Of a stretch of 64,000 nt of DNA, positions 44,216 to 57,213 are shown one piece after another. The stretch is from Hygrophila difformis (Eukaryota > Streptophyta > Magnoliopsida > Lamiales > Acanthaceae), in assembly GCA_030278955.1 (NCBI GenBank), contig JAOANR010000008.1:41647301-41711300 (forward strand), given 5' to 3'. The notes beneath the pieces were generated by a model that worked only from the letters and a program-made list of their open reading frames with translations, was not told the DNA's origin and made no database searches. How positions within the stretch are numbered: position 1 is the first letter of the stretch; every line of letters begins with the position of its first letter. The position numbers and the translations under genes were made by a program.

Positions 44216-46845
44216 TGTAACACCCCGGATTTGATTTCCCAGGCCAGGGCATTACCGCCACACTTTTCTAAACAAGACCCGACCCAAGTCGAGCTCATCT
44301 AGAAAAATGCTAAGGCTAAGTCGTATCAAATTTTCAAAACAATTTAAAAACTATTCAATCACGCCCGAATTAAAATCAGAGTATCTCATGCATCACAGTA
44401 ATAATCAGTGCGGAAGCTAAAACAAATAAAAATGGGGCCAAACAGACGGCCAAAAACCAAAGTCCAAAGTCCAATGGTAAAGTCCAAAGTGCAGAAATTT
44501 AAAATAACAGTAAAATGCGACAAGTCCTTAATCTTGCAAAGTCCCATCCCAATGCTCCAACACTTACTCTGCGAAAAATAGGAAATAACAATTTATCAGT
44601 ACAACGGTACTGAGTAAGTTAACGGATAGCATAACAAAATTTAAAGATTTAGAAGAGTAATAAGAAGTTAGGAATTTAATCTAACGAACGAGTAAAAATA
44701 ATTTACGGGGATTTCTTTTTATACTTTACCACACCAATGTTCATTTTGATCGAGGACATCCAAACCATTACCCGCTTGGGCGCTTATGGCCACAAGCTGC
44801 CGGTATCAACGATCCAGGGCCTTAGCCGTTTTGGGATCAATTACCCGCTTGGGCACTTATGTCCACAAGCCGACGGTATCCACAATGTGAGAGCAGCGGA
44901 CCCTATACAGACACACTCCGGAGCCCTAGGTAACCCCTACGGATACACCTAGGAGTATAGACTCATACAATCACGCCATAACAATATTTCATTGGCGCCG
45001 TTTTGGCCACCAAAAAAGAGGGGGCGGCCCAACGAGCCCACGCCAAGTGCACTTACCCTCCAAATTGAACATCTAACTCGATCAAAACTCACAAAGTTTC
45101 AAAAATCACATTTTAGTCATTACCACATATATCTACAATTTCCAGATTTCATAGGATTCGACAAAGAGTAGCAATCGACTCAAAAACGTCCGAAACGTAC
45201 GAAACCAATTTCACCGGTAAGACTACACTGTGGCAGTTTTCAAAATCGAATCAGGAAATGTAGTAAAACTTTGTGAAAAATTCTGAAAATTTTACAGGTG
45301 CTAGGCGACATCAAAATGAACATTTTTCTCAGAAATAGCCCTTAGCAAATTCGGACTCTAAGTCACTCAAAAAAATTCATTTCAGAAACTTGTTTTCAAA
45401 AGTGTGTAAGTACCACTGTTCATTCGACCACAGTTTGCTTAAAAATCCATAACAATTCGAATATTGATCCAAAAATTCTGAAATTTAACAGGAGCAAACT
45501 AGACACATAGATGAACAATTTTCATGAAGAAGTCGACCATCAAAAACGACCATAGCTAAGAGAAATAGGAACCACAAAACTGAACATGCTCGGAACTTGA
45601 ATCTGTCATCAAGCATAGCAGAAAATACCAGATCTGATTTCGTCGACCAAATCAATTCCAAAAATTATGAAAATTTACAGACATCATCTTTAAAGCATTA
45701 GGAACATTTTTCATTTAGACAAGTTCTTCCAAAAGTGAACGGATCTAGGCGAGAAAAGCACAACAAGAAAACATACTCGGAAGAAACCCTAAAATACAGA
45801 TTTGGCACAAGATGAAATTCGAACCATATCTCAAAGAATACTCAACCAAACACTCTAAAAATCGATATGCACATCATTAACTTACTTCTCAAGAGTTTAG
45901 TGTCGAAAACTTCAATGGTTGAATCCTCAAACTCGACCAGAACAGACTCCAACCTCCAAGATCTACCGAACGAATCCTATTTTGAGGTGTTTGGATAGAA
46001 ACTTGATGTTAGGGCCTAGAATCCGAATTAAAGAACAAGGAATTGGTTTAGAATTCTTACCTAGACGTAGGAGAAGGGATTGGAATGCTTCAACTCGACC
46101 AAAGCCCCAAGAACAAGATGAATACACTCAAAGAACTCTCAACTCTCCAAGAGAAAACTGATTTTCGGATTAAGGGAGTGGAGGGTGATTTTGGGGTTGG
46201 TTTGTTGATATCTAGAGTGCTTAATGCTCCTAATGACTGACATTAAGCCCCTAGGGAAGATTAGACATGACTCAATGCAGTCATTCTCGAAAATTCACCC
46301 CATTAACCCACATTCATCCCACCAAATTCCCAAGGTGTTCAATGAATGCTTCTAGAACATGCATCCAACCTTATCCCAACTTGTAAGCATTCTAGAGACT
46401 TCCAAATTCATCCAATAGAGTCCCCAAACACTCCTAAGGGTCTGGACCAAGATTGTGGCTCGATTCCATGCATCCAAGTTCGAAGTAGAAGCCCTCACCT
46501 CGCCAAAACGCGTTGAACGCGTAGGGGCTGCAGCCCCTGCATGGTGGCGCGCTGGTGGCGCGCCACCGCGCGGCCACCGCGCCACCACAGGCTGCGGCCC
46601 TTTTCTTATTTTATTTATTTATTTATTTTTTTTATATATAATATGATTTTTGTTCTTTTAAAAAATCATATTGGATTATCCGAGTGTTGGATACTCCGAT
46701 AACTCTCTTCGAGTTGCTATCGTGCGAAAATATTTAATTCCGCTCTCCCGGAATTATTTTGGTTGCGATAGTTAAATCCAATTAATTAACTCAATTAATT
46801 AATTTTTCGGATTTAATACTCGATGTTGATTTCTCGGGTATTACA
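44216..46845 (-). mobile_element. 3' LTR of element E
   Basis: 2630 bp. Compared by eye with 52727-55349 I see about five substitutions (for example near 44780, 45258, 46510, 46685, 46754) and a short indel in the T-rich stretch 46610-46640. Confidence 0.95.
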
Positions 46846-47009
46846 GTCTACCCTCCTTAGAAATCAACTTCGTCCTCGAAGTTGGGTCGCACTTCGGAAA
46901 AATTAATAATTGGCACAAAGAAATTATTGAGGCTTGCAATTTAAAATTCTTACCTCGTATGCGACGACTCTGCGCGGGGTATCACATCCTCTCCCCCTTA
47001 GGACTGCAG
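46846..47009 (-). other. 3' UTR and polypurine tracts of element E
   Basis: LTR-proximal tract (minus strand aaggagggtagac at 46858-46846) and, close to the pol stop, a second purine tract (about 46986-46998) followed by TGTGATACCCC. The CAACTTCGAGGACGAAGTTG-type hairpin lies at 46867-46885. Confidence 0.85.
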
Positions 47010-50000
47010 TTATGTCCCCATAACTGTTCCTGATTCGCTTTGGAAAAGGTTGGGATATCTTTGCTTCATATCCGCTTCCAATTCCCACGTCGCTTCCTCG
47101 GTGCCATGATTCGACCATAGGATCTTCACCATCCTCACAGTCTTGTTCCTTGTGACCCTTTCCTTGACATCAAGTACCTCGATCGGATACTCCTCGTATG
47201 TCAAGTCATCATCTAGCTCAATCACGTCGGGTTGCAACACGTGAGTTGGGTCGTGCACATATTTCTTCAGTTGAGAAACATGGAATACGTTGTGCACTCG
47301 CGACAACTCTGGTGGAAGTGCCAAACGATAAGCCAAGGTACCTACACGATCCAAAATCTCGTACGGACCAATGTAGCGAGGACTCAGCTTTCCTCGTTTA
47401 CCGAATCGCATCACCCCCTTCATGGGCGATACTTTCAGCATAACCTTGTCTCCCACCTCAAATTCTAACTCTTGCCGTCTAGTGTCGGCGTAGCTCTTCT
47501 GCCTATCTTGCGCGACTTTCATTTTCTGTTGAACCACCTTGATCTTGCTATTCATATCCTCAATGAGCTGCGGTCCAACAACTACCGAATCGTCATCCTT
47601 CGTCCAGCACAACGGACTACGACACTTCCGTCCGTATAGCGCTTCGAACGGTGCCATGCCTATGCTAGCGTGATAACTGTTGTTGTACGAGAATTCAATC
47701 AACGGCAAGTGGTCTTCCCAACTTCCCTTGAATTCGAGTACACACGCTCTTAGCATGTCTTCGAGCGTCTGAATCGTGCGCTCAGTCTGACCGTCCGTCA
47801 TTGGATGAAAAGCTGTGCTCATCTTGACTTGGGTTCCTAAGGCTTCTTGTAATTTAGTCCAGAAGTTGGAGACGAATCTACTATCTCGGTCTGAGATAAT
47901 ATCATGCGGTACTCCGTGCCTTCGGACCACGTTCTCGATGTATGCCTTAGCTAGTTGATCCATTGACCAATTTTCCTTCATTGGTATGAAAATGGCGGTC
48001 TTCGTTAACCGGTCAACTATTACCCAAATCTTATTCATTCCTCGGGGAGATCTTGGCAACCCCGAAACAAAATCCATGGAGATGCTGTCCCACTTCCAGC
48101 TTGGGATCTCCAATGGCTTTACCAATCCTAGCGGTTTTTGCCTCACTGCCTTCACCTTCTGGCAGGTTATGCATTTAGCCACAAAGTCGGCAACATCCTT
48201 CTTCATCCGCGGCCACCAATAGATTTTCTTTAAGTCTTTGTACAACTTATCCCCACCAGGGTGGACTGAATAAGGTGTACTGTGGCCTTCTTCCATAAGC
48301 TTCCTCTTCAATTCCTCGCACTTATGAGGAACGCACCATCTTCCTTTAAAACGAACACTTCCGTCTTCATGGATCGTGAATCCTACCGCCCTTCCTTCAC
48401 TTATCTTTCCTTTGATTCTCTGGAGATTCTCGTCGTCCGGTTGAGCTTCTCGAATCTCGTCAAATACGGTAGATTCAACTGTTATGGCGTTCACTGTCTC
48501 CACCACGGTTCCATAATGGACTAGTTCAGTGTCTAACTTAGCTAGGTCCATATACAGTCCCGAAGGTAGAATGAGCGTGTTCACCGTGTGTCTCGTCTTG
48601 CGACTCAACGCATCCGCTACGACGTTTGCCTTGCCTTCATGGTAGGCTATATCCAGATCGTAGTCTTTGATCAGCTCGAGCCATCTCCTCTGCCTCATAT
48701 TTAACTCTTTCTGAGTAAATATATACTTGAGGCTTTTGTGATCTGTAAACATCCGACAAGTTCGTCCATATAGATAGTGTCGCCAGATCTTAAGAGCGAA
48801 CACTACCGCTGCCAGTTCCAGATCATGTGTCGGGTAGTTTACTTCGTGCGTCTTGAGTTGCCTAGATGCATAAGCAATCACTCTACGGTTTTGCATTAGC
48901 ACGCAACCAAGACCTTCCTTCGAGGCGTCGCTATACACCTCATAATCCTCAGTCTCTGATGGCAACGCTAAAACCGGTGCTGATGTGAGTCTTCCCTTAA
49001 GTTCACTGAATGACTGCTCACACTCAGCTGTCCAATCAAACTTCAATCCTTTCTTCAGCAGTTGCGTCATCGGTCTCGCAATCTTAGAAAAGTCCTTCAC
49101 GAACCTTCGGTAGTATCCGGCTAGACCTAGGAAACTTCTTACCTCGGTCTGGTTTGTTGGTGCCGGCCAATCAGACACTGCTGATATCTTCGCCGGGTCG
49201 ACTGATACTCCTTTAGCCGATACTATATGACCTAGAAAAGCGACTTCATTCTTCCAAAACTCGCACTTAGACAGCTTCGCGTAGAGTTGATTCTTCCTCA
49301 AAAGTCCGAGTACTTGGTGCAAATGACTACTATGCTCTTCCTCATTCCTCGAGTAAACTAGGATGTCGTCGATGAATACGACTACACATGTGTCTAGTAA
49401 CTCTCGGAAAACGCTATTCATGAGGTTCATGAATACTGCGGGAGCATTAGTCAGACCGAAGGACATTACGGTGAATTCGTAGTGCCCATATCTTGTTCGG
49501 AAAGCTGTCTTGGGTATATCGTTCTCGGCGATACGCAATTGGTGGTATCCCGACCTTAGATCAACCTTTGAAAATACCGACGCTCCTTTCAGTTGATCGA
49601 AGAGATCTTCGATCCTAGGTAGCGGGTACTTGTTCTTAATCGTCACTTGATTAAGACCCCGGTAGTCGATGCACAATCGGAGTCCGCCGTCCTTCTTTTT
49701 CACGAACAGGACTGGAGCTCCCCACGGTGATGTGCTCGGCCGAATATATCCCTTAGATAACAACTCCTCTAGTTGTTCTTTCAGCTCCTTCATCTCAGCA
49801 GGCGCCATGCGATATGGTGCCTTCGACACCGGTTCGATTCCGGGCACGAGATCGATCGTGAACTCTACTTCTCGCTCAGGAGGCATTCCTGGGATATCCT
49901 CCGGAAAGACATCTGGGTATTCGTTCACGACGGGAATACTATCGATCTTGTTCTCCTCGCCTTCCAGACTATGCACGTAGCACGCGTACAGTTGGTATCC

Positions 50001-51686
50001 CTTCTGCATGAGATTGCAGAACTTTAATGCATTTACTATCTTGGCACCCTTCTTCTGAGGCTGCATATAGTAAATGACCTTCTTTCCGCGACTCTTTGCC
50101 AACGAGATCTTCTGCTTCTGGCATTCGATGATAGCCTTATACCTCGTCAACCAGTCCATTCCCAAAATGATATCGAAATCCTTAAGGTCAAATTCTATGA
50201 GATTCGCAAAGAATTCAGTGTTCTTGATTACTATCGGGATCCCGTCATATCGTTTGGAACACGATACTATCTTACCCGATGGTAATTGGATTCCTAAGTT
50301 AATGTTATTCGGAGCTGGTAGATCTAACGCAGATATAGTTCTCGTGGAAATCAAAGAGCAACTTGCTCCTGAGTCAAACAAGACCTTGACAGGTACGCTT
50401 AAAGCAGTAAACGTACCTTCGATCACGTCGCCTTGAGCAGCTAGATCCGCTTGATTTATCACGTTCAGGCGTCCTACTGGCCTCCCTTGATTTCCATGCT
50501 GGTTAGGATTCTGAGGTGGCCCTTGTGCCTGCGGGAATCTCTGCCCTTGGTTGTCCTGCTGGTTTGGCCCGGCTGGCCTGTTGCCCTGAGGACGGTTTAT
50601 CAGGTCGAGTCTCTTGTCAATGCGGTCCTCCCTCGTCCGGCATTCCTTCTTCATGTGACCTTCTCGGCCACACCGGTAGCAATGGCCCGGCCTTGGGCAT
50701 TCACGCACCAAGTGCGGAAGGTTGCATTCCCGGCATCTGGGTATGAAGGCGCCCTGGTTATCCGGCCTCCAACCTCCTTGGCCTCCTCGGTTGAGTTCTC
50801 TGTTGTCCGGCTTCCTTTGACCATCATTCCTTCCTTGGTCATTCCCCCTTCTGAAGTGATTTCCAGAGTTGTTGTTCCGATTCCTCTTATCGAAAGTGTT
50901 TAGGCCCTTGCTCGCCTCTCCATGATCCTTGCGCTTCAGCTGTTGTACTCGTGCAATTGCCACTGCACGATCATAAACAGCCTGCAGAGTAGTGTGCTGT
51001 CCGCCAACCAAGATCTCTCTGATGCTGAGATTCAGCCCCATCTCGAATTTCTGGGCTTTATCAGCATCGGTTGGTACCAGCCTTGGAGCGAATCGGACGA
51101 GCTCTTTAAACTTCGCATAGTATTCTTGAACTGTCTGGGTGCCTTGTCGGAGATGAATGAATTCCTCATACTTAGCAGTCTTTATGCTGAGGGGATAGAA
51201 CCTTTCCCTCATCATCTCCTTAAACTCTTCCCAGAAGTAGGCATGTTCACCATCAGCAAGTCCTTCTTGGTGGTTTTGCCACCACTCGTCTGCTTCTCCT
51301 CTCAGGTAGTACACAGCCACACCAACCTTTTCATTCGCGGGACACCTGATGGCAGTAAGCAGTTTGTCAAAAGTCCTCAGCCAGTCCTCCAACTTCGCGG
51401 GATCCTCCTGTCCCTCGTAATGAGGCGGTTGGTAAGGGTTCACCATCGCCAGATAGTTTATCCGAGCTGCTGGGGGTGGTACTGCTGCTTGAGCTCGGTT
51501 GACTTCAGCGTTCCCTAGAGCAACGAGGACTTGCTCAACTGTCCTCAACCTCTCATCAAGGGCGTTGGGAGCGGGGTTAGCTTGAACTCCCGGATTCGGC
51601 GGGTTAGCATCCGCTGGAGCATTAACGTTCTCATGCACTGGGATCTCAGCTCTAGGTCTCCCTCTGGGCGGCATTCTGATGATCAA
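47010..51686 (-). CDS. gag-pol: Gag-Pol polyprotein of element E (Ty3/gypsy chromovirus)
   Basis: A single 1558-codon ORF; translation may start at Met5 (MPPRGRPR), as the first Met has poor context. Domains by residue: Gag (about 85-250, [27 protein letters not shown]); CCHC knuckle 336-349 ([14 protein letters not shown]), preceded by a second Cys/His cluster 318-330; protease DSG 438-440 and ILGMDWL; RT 640-820 ([17 protein letters not shown] with Asp773-Asp774); RNase H 915-1030 (YSDAS Asp920, Glu957, Asp982, Asp1025); integrase zinc finger His1135, His1142, Cys1172, Cys1175; integrase Asp1205, Asp1266, Glu1302; GPY/F 1439-1443; chromodomain 1498-1545. The chromodomain probably guides insertion into heterochromatin, a known role in chromoviruses. 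All catalytic residues are present. There is no frameshift between gag and pol, as in the Tekay clade. ORFs on the opposite strand (for example 50922-51518) are shadows. Confidence 0.97.
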   Translation of the reverse strand: MIIRMPPRGRPRAEIPVHENVNAPADANPPNPGVQANPAPNALDERLRTVEQVLVALGNAEVNRAQAAVPPPAARINYLAMVNPYQPPHYEGQEDPAKLEDWLRTFDKLLTAIRCPANEKVGVAVYYLRGEADEWWQNHQEGLADGEHAYFWEEFKEMMRERFYPLSIKTAKYEEFIHLRQGTQTVQEYYAKFKELVRFAPRLVPTDADKAQKFEMGLNLSIREILVGGQHTTLQAVYDRAVAIARVQQLKRKDHGEASKGLNTFDKRNRNNNSGNHFRRGNDQGRNDGQRKPDNRELNRGGQGGWRPDNQGAFIPRCRECNLPHLVRECPRPGHCYRCGREGHMKKECRTREDRIDKRLDLINRPQGNRPAGPNQQDNQGQRFPQAQGPPQNPNQHGNQGRPVGRLNVINQADLAAQGDVIEGTFTALSVPVKVLFDSGASCSLISTRTISALDLPAPNNINLGIQLPSGKIVSCSKRYDGIPIVIKNTEFFANLIEFDLKDFDIILGMDWLTRYKAIIECQKQKISLAKSRGKKVIYYMQPQKKGAKIVNALKFCNLMQKGYQLYACYVHSLEGEENKIDSIPVVNEYPDVFPEDIPGMPPEREVEFTIDLVPGIEPVSKAPYRMAPAEMKELKEQLEELLSKGYIRPSTSPWGAPVLFVKKKDGGLRLCIDYRGLNQVTIKNKYPLPRIEDLFDQLKGASVFSKVDLRSGYHQLRIAENDIPKTAFRTRYGHYEFTVMSFGLTNAPAVFMNLMNSVFRELLDTCVVVFIDDILVYSRNEEEHSSHLHQVLGLLRKNQLYAKLSKCEFWKNEVAFLGHIVSAKGVSVDPAKISAVSDWPAPTNQTEVRSFLGLAGYYRRFVKDFSKIARPMTQLLKKGLKFDWTAECEQSFSELKGRLTSAPVLALPSETEDYEVYSDASKEGLGCVLMQNRRVIAYASRQLKTHEVNYPTHDLELAAVVFALKIWRHYLYGRTCRMFTDHKSLKYIFTQKELNMRQRRWLELIKDYDLDIAYHEGKANVVADALSRKTRHTVNTLILPSGLYMDLAKLDTELVHYGTVVETVNAITVESTVFDEIREAQPDDENLQRIKGKISEGRAVGFTIHEDGSVRFKGRWCVPHKCEELKRKLMEEGHSTPYSVHPGGDKLYKDLKKIYWWPRMKKDVADFVAKCITCQKVKAVRQKPLGLVKPLEIPSWKWDSISMDFVSGLPRSPRGMNKIWVIVDRLTKTAIFIPMKENWSMDQLAKAYIENVVRRHGVPHDIISDRDSRFVSNFWTKLQEALGTQVKMSTAFHPMTDGQTERTIQTLEDMLRACVLEFKGSWEDHLPLIEFSYNNSYHASIGMAPFEALYGRKCRSPLCWTKDDDSVVVGPQLIEDMNSKIKVVQQKMKVAQDRQKSYADTRRQELEFEVGDKVMLKVSPMKGVMRFGKRGKLSPRYIGPYEILDRVGTLAYRLALPPELSRVHNVFHVSQLKKYVHDPTHVLQPDVIELDDDLTYEEYPIEVLDVKERVTRNKTVRMVKILWSNHGTEEATWELEADMKQRYPNLFQSESGTVMGT

Positions 51687-52004
51687 GCACGCAGAGGTTA
51701 GATTCGCAGTTAGATGAAAGTTAATAGTCGAGTTAGACTATGGTTAGAACTCAACCTCAAAGGTTCTAAGTGCTAAAGATCACTGAAATGGGCAAGAAAA
51801 GGAAAGAGAATACTAAATACGAAATTCCACTAGATGATAACGATTTAATAACAAGGCTACTACATCGAATACTACTAGGTCACCACTACATAAAATGTGG
51901 TACCATCAGGATAATCAACATGCGATAATACTAGATACGGAAATGATAGGAAACTAGTAGCGAAAAGCGGTAAAAGTCCAACAAGATAGAACGCAAGATA
52001 AAGT
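51687..52004 (-). other. Spacer between the small ORF and gag, element E
   Basis: 318 bp, AT rich, no ORF. Unlike A, B and C it has no obvious CTTGTA/TACAAG hairpin. Confidence 0.6.
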
Positions 52005-52466
52005 CTAGATCAAGTAGTCGGGAGAATAGCCAAGCATCCGGCGATCAGCCTCGATCTCCTCATCGGTATCAAGAGGCAGTGGAGGGTTCTCCACAACCTC
52101 CTCGGGGTCCTCCTCTTCCTCCTCAACGTTAATGAACTCATCGGGATCAAACTCCTCCTCCTCTTCCATCTCGGGTTCGGGGTTAAGCTGGTTTTGCAGC
52201 CCAACAATGACTTCCTCCAACGCAAAGATGCGTCCCTGAAGCATATGCACGTGGTGTCGGCAATCCTCGAACTCGGCCGCAAGAGCATCATGGCGAGCAG
52301 CCATCTGGGTACTCCTAATGGTCATAGCCTCCATCCTCTCCTCTATAGCCACAATCCTATTTCTATCGTTTGCGGCATCCCTAGAGATATGGCGAAGTTC
52401 GTGCGTGATATCCGACATGGAGCACAATAAACGCATGATGGAATCTTGTAACCTCGGGTCGGCCAT
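52005..52466 (-). CDS. Small coiled-coil, acidic ORF upstream of gag, element E
   Basis: 153 codons, complete, directly preceding gag-pol on the same strand. The start ATGGC follows ATTAG, as in B and C. Residues 1-35 are helical (RLLCSMSDITHELRHISRD). A long coiled coil runs to about 95 (IEERMEAMTIRSTQMAARH, LAAEFEDCRHHVHMLQGRIF, ALEEVIVGLQNQL). A very acidic stretch follows (EMEEEEEFDPDEF, VEEEEEDPEEVVE), then a short non-acidic end (LGYSPDYLI). Sequence identity with the ORFs of A, B and C is low, but position, length class and the order helix, coiled coil, acidic tail agree. It is intact beside an intact polyprotein, so it may be expressed. I know of no assigned function. An oligomerising cofactor of Gag or the integrase is conceivable but unsupported by a motif. 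Confidence 0.8.
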   Translation of the reverse strand: MADPRLQDSIMRLLCSMSDITHELRHISRDAANDRNRIVAIEERMEAMTIRSTQMAARHDALAAEFEDCRHHVHMLQGRIFALEEVIVGLQNQLNPEPEMEEEEEFDPDEFINVEEEEEDPEEVVENPPLPLDTDEEIEADRRMLGYSPDYLI

Positions 52467-52709
52467 CTAATCATGCAAATTTACATTAAGCGATATGCCA
52501 CACATGAAAATAATTTGTTAATGCACATGCTTCCCCCCAAAAATAGTACTAAGTTTTTAAGACTTGTCGAATTTGCAAGATATACCTTTCCATGGGTTTA
52601 AAAATAAAATTCCCTTTTTCCATGGAAATAATACTTAAAATGCTTAAAAATAATATTAAATAATTTGGGCCTCTATAGTGGGCCGAAAAATAATAGCTTG
52701 AAAATTTTC
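52467..52709 (-). other. 5' leader of element E, no gene
   Basis: AT-rich leader between primer binding site and small ORF. No ORF is seen. Confidence 0.6.
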
Positions 52710-52723
52710 GGGCTCTGATACCA
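52710..52723 (-). other. Primer binding site of element E
   Basis: The minus strand reads TGGTATCAGAGCCC three bases inside the 5' LTR. Confidence 0.93.
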
Positions 52724-52726
52724 CTT

Positions 52727-55349
52727 TGTAACACCCCGGATTTGATTTCCCAGGCCAGGGCATTACCGCCACACTTTTCTAAACAAGACCCGACCCAAGT
52801 CGAGCTCATCTAGAAAAATGCTAAGGCTAAGTCGTATCAAATTTTCAAAACAATTTAAAAACTATTCAATCACGCCCGAATTAAAATCAGAGTATCTCAT
52901 GCATCACAGTAATAATCAGTGCGGAAGCTAAAACAAATAAAAATGGGGCCAAACAGACGGCCAAAAACCAAAGTCCAAAGTCCAATGGTAAAGTCCAAAG
53001 TGCAGAAATTTAAAATAACAGTAAAATGCGACAAGTCCTTAATCTTGCAAAGTCCCATCCCAATGCTCCAACACTTACTCTGCGAAAAATAGGAAATAAC
53101 AATTTATCAGTACAACGGTACTGAGTAAGTTAACGGATAGCATAACAAAATTTAAAGATTTAGAAGAGTAATAAGAAGTTAGGAATTTAATCTAACGAAC
53201 GAGTAAAAATAATTTACGGGGATTTCTTTTTATACTTTACCACACCAATGTTCATTTTGATCGAGGACATCCAAACCATTACCCGCTTGGGCGCTTATGT
53301 CCACAAGCTGCCGGTATCAACGATCCAGGGCCTTAGCCGTTTTGGGATCAATTACCCGCTTGGGCACTTATGTCCACAAGCCGACGGTATCCACAATGTG
53401 AGAGCAGCGGACCCTATACAGACACACTCCGGAGCCCTAGGTAACCCCTACGGATACACCTAGGAGTATAGACTCATACAATCACGCCATAACAATATTT
53501 CATTGGCGCCGTTTTGGCCACCAAAAAAGAGGGGGCGGCCCAACGAGCCCACGCCAAGTGCACTTACCCTCCAAATTGAACATCTAACTCGATCAAAACT
53601 CACAAAGTTTCAAAAATCACATTTTAGTCATTACCACATATATCTACAATTTCCAGATTTCATAGGATTCGACAAAGAGTAGCAATCGACTCAAAAACGT
53701 CCGAAACGTACGAAACCAATTTCACCGGTAAGACTACACTGTGGCAGTTTTCAAAATCGAATCAGGAAATGAAGTAAAACTTTGTGAAAAATTCTGAAAA
53801 TTTTACAGGTGCTAGGCGACATCAAAATGAACATTTTTCTCAGAAATAGCCCTTAGCAAATTCGGACTCTAAGTCACTCAAAAAAATTCATTTCAGAAAC
53901 TTGTTTTCAAAAGTGTGTAAGTACCACTGTTCATTCGACCACAGTTTGCTTAAAAATCCATAACAATTCGAATATTGATCCAAAAATTCTGAAATTTAAC
54001 AGGAGCAAACTAGACACATAGATGAACAATTTTCATGAAGAAGTCGACCATCAAAAACGACCATAGCTAAGAGAAATAGGAACCACAAAACTGAACATGC
54101 TCGGAACTTGAATCTGTCATCAAGCATAGCAGAAAATACCAGATCTGATTTCGTCGACCAAATCAATTCCAAAAATTATGAAAATTTACAGACATCATCT
54201 TTAAAGCATTAGGAACATTTTTCATTTAGACAAGTTCTTCCAAAAGTGAACGGATCTAGGCGAGAAAAGCACAACAAGAAAACATACTCGGAAGAAACCC
54301 TAAAATACAGATTTGGCACAAGATGAAATTCGAACCATATCTCAAAGAATACTCAACCAAACACTCTAAAAATCGATATGCACATCATTAACTTACTTCT
54401 CAAGAGTTTAGTGTCGAAAACTTCAATGGTTGAATCCTCAAACTCGACCAGAACAGACTCCAACCTCCAAGATCTACCGAACGAATCCTATTTTGAGGTG
54501 TTTGGATAGAAACTTGATGTTAGGGCCTAGAATCCGAATTAAAGAACAAGGAATTGGTTTAGAATTCTTACCTAGACGTAGGAGAAGGGATTGGAATGCT
54601 TCAACTCGACCAAAGCCCCAAGAACAAGATGAATACACTCAAAGAACTCTCAACTCTCCAAGAGAAAACTGATTTTCGGATTAAGGGAGTGGAGGGTGAT
54701 TTTGGGGTTGGTTTGTTGATATCTAGAGTGCTTAATGCTCCTAATGACTGACATTAAGCCCCTAGGGAAGATTAGACATGACTCAATGCAGTCATTCTCG
54801 AAAATTCACCCCATTAACCCACATTCATCCCACCAAATTCCCAAGGTGTTCAATGAATGCTTCTAGAACATGCATCCAACCTTATCCCAACTTGTAAGCA
54901 TTCTAGAGACTTCCAAATTCATCCAATAGAGTCCCCAAACACTCCTAAGGGTCTGGACCAAGATTGTGGCTCGATTCCATGCATCCAAGTTCGAAGTAGA
55001 AGCCCTCACCTCGCCAAAATGCGTTGAACGCGTAGGGGCTGCAGCCCCTGCATGGTGGCGCGCTGGTGGCGCGCCACCGCGCGGCCACCGCGCCACCACA
55101 GGCTGCGGCCCTTTTCTTATTTTATTTTATTTTTTTTTTATATAATATGATTTTTGTTCTTTTAAAAAATCATATTGGATTATCCGATTGTTGGATACTC
55201 CGATAACTCTCTTCGAGTTGCTATCGTGCGAAAATATTTAATTCCGCTCTCCCGGAATTATTTCGGTTGCGATAGTTAAATCCAATTAATTAACTCAATT
55301 AATTAATTTTTCGGATTTAATACTCGATGTTGATTTCTCGGGTATTACA
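52727..55349 (-). mobile_element. 5' LTR of element E
   Basis: 2623 bp. Contains two repeats of a GCTTG...CAAGC hairpin (near 53285-53310 and 53357-53382), GATCC/GGATC pairing between them (53321-53349), a 29-nt hairpin (53436-53464) and GCCGTTTTGGC (53508-53518). Confidence 0.95.
53436..53464 (-). other. 29-nt LTR hairpin, element E copy
   Basis: Stem CCTAGG/CCTAGG; sense-strand loop TGTATCCGTAGGGGTTA. Same loop as in G2 and B, but a different stem that pairs equally well. The 3' LTR copy is at about 44925-44953. Confidence 0.72.
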
Positions 55350-55354
55350 GGTGT

Positions 55355-56071
55355 AGAATGGAAAAAGGATGAGGTTAGGATTCGTTTTCGAATCAAGAAT
55401 GGAAAAAGATTAGATCGGATCTTACCACGACGACAGAGGCCTCCAAATTTCGTCCAAGTCAGTTCCTTTGTTCGGTTTTGTGCCTCCGACGACTCCGGAA
55501 TTAGGGTTTAATGTGTAGAGAGATTTCGTAGGGTTTTTGAAAAGTGTTCGGGGCTGACAAGAGGTGTTATTTATAGATAGGCACGACCTAGGGACGTCCA
55601 AGGTCGGCCTTGGTGAGTCTTGAGCCGAAAGGAATACAACCGAAGTCGGAAAATCCGGATTCGGGCGAGTAAATCTCGCAACGGGCGATTCTGCCTGCTG
55701 GCGCGGCCGTGGCGTGCCGTTTGGCCAATGACCGCGCGGCCACCGCGCGGCTGCCGCCAGGACTTCGGTCCGGGCGGGTCGTGCGATCCGTCGAGCCTTT
55801 TCTCCTCTCTTTCGGACTTCTATCCCTCAATGTTCTCGGATTCCGATTTCCGGGCTATTTTTGGGCTCCTATTTCCTATCTTAATTTTATTCGGATCTAA
55901 ATTTACATTTGGACTCGAGTTATTGAGTCCATCGGTGTTGGGTTCACGTGTAACAATTTATTTAATTAAATTGTCTTCGGCTTCCCGGGTTTTCGGAACT
56001 TTGATTGCTTTTTAATTTAAATTCCATTTCTCATTTCTTATGATTCTTTATTTATTTATTATGTTTTCTTT

Positions 56072-56102
<31 letters not shown>

Positions 56103-56129
56103 TATGTTGCAATATTCTCGGGTATTACA
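55355..56129 (-). mobile_element. F left LTR, segment right of element E
   Basis: Matches 59104-59823 of the other F LTR; TATA box on the minus strand at 55568-55575; ends GGTATTACA at 56129. Confidence 0.92.
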
Positions 56130-57213
56130 GTCTACCCTCCTTAAGAATCAACTTCGTCCTCGAAGTTGTGTTTCGGCTTTTCTCGTGCTAAGGTCTTTTT
56201 GTTTGTTTTATTATTTTGTGACTGAACTTAGAATTAAAACTTCTAAGCTGCCTACGTACCCTGTGAAGGGATCAAGCCATAACTTAGTTCAAAACAATTT
56301 GAATTTGTCTATTTATTTATTTGGAATACATATTGTCGAGTCGAGCTCGAAAATAAATGCATATACTTTATTACGGGGTATCACATCCTCTCCCCCGTAG
56401 GACTTCAGTTATGTCCTCATAACTGCCTACTCATTATTCTTCAAAAGGTTCGAGTATCGTGAATTTCGAATTTCGAGTTTTCGGATTTGTTGTTTGGGAA
56501 TAAAGAGTGTTTTAATAAAAACTTGATTTTTATTGCTCAGCATAAGGAAATTTTCTAATTCGTACAAGGATAGGAATGACTAAGGCCGAGATTTGTTATG
56601 CTTAGGCGTGCGCTTAGATGAACGCGATCTAAAACTAAGGCAAGATCAGTCTCTAGTTAGTGCTCCTAATTTGATGTCAACCGTCTAAGTCATCTAGTGC
56701 AAGCAAAAGGTCTAAGTTAGAACATATCGCTTCTAGGTTCTCTAAGGTATAGAAAAAAAAAATGTGGTATGCACATGCAGATGATGATTTTCCCCCCTCA
56801 AAAATAATTTATGCGCTATGTGTTTATATATATATATATTTTTTATTTTTCTAATTTCCATGGGTTTTAAAAATAGAAATTTATTCCATGGAACTAATGC
56901 TTTAAAATAATAATCAAAATTCTTGGACCTCTATATTGGGTCAAAAATAATTAACATTTGGGCTCAAAATAATTTGGTTAAAAATTGTTTGGGTTAGGGA
57001 TTTTTCAAAAATAATAATTTAGGCTCTTCTATAATTATAATAATAATCTAAAAATAATAATGGTTTAAAAATAATAGTTTACAAATAATAATACTAATAG
57101 CTTAAAAATAATATAAATAGTTTAAAAATATTCCGGGCTCTGATACCACTTTGGTATCAGATATTTTCTTTAAAATAAATAGCTTTAAAATATTCTGGGC
57201 TCTTATATCACTT
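56130..57213 (-). mobile_element. Interior of element F (non-coding, 1.08 kb)
   Basis: Starts with the complement of the LTR-proximal purine tract (56130-56142), then 3' UTR with the second tract (about 56388-56397) and the last codons of pol (A-V-M-R-T-stop, around 56407-56424). A leader without ORFs follows. Gag and pol are absent, so it depends on proteins supplied in trans. Confidence 0.8.
57135..57210 (-). other. Duplicated primer binding site of F
   Basis: An intact complement gggctctgatacca (57135-57148) lies 62 bases inside a mutated copy gggctcttatatca (57197-57210) that sits at the LTR. The flanking sequence (ttaaaatattc) is also repeated, so this is a short tandem duplication. Confidence 0.8.

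Larger units (their letters stand above)
44216..55349 (-). mobile_element. Element E: full-length, intact Ty3/gypsy chromovirus
   Basis: 11,134 bp, TSD ggtgt (44211-44215; 55350-55354), LTRs 44216-46845 and 52727-55349. The empty site is seen in the other F LTR near 59098-59110. It has a primer binding site, purine tract, small accessory ORF and an uninterrupted gag-pol ORF. Everything needed for autonomous movement appears present. Confidence 0.96.

Noticed and set aside
50922..51518. 198-codon plus-strand ORF opposite gag
   Set aside because: A shadow of the intact gag-pol frame on the minus strand; no domain visible.
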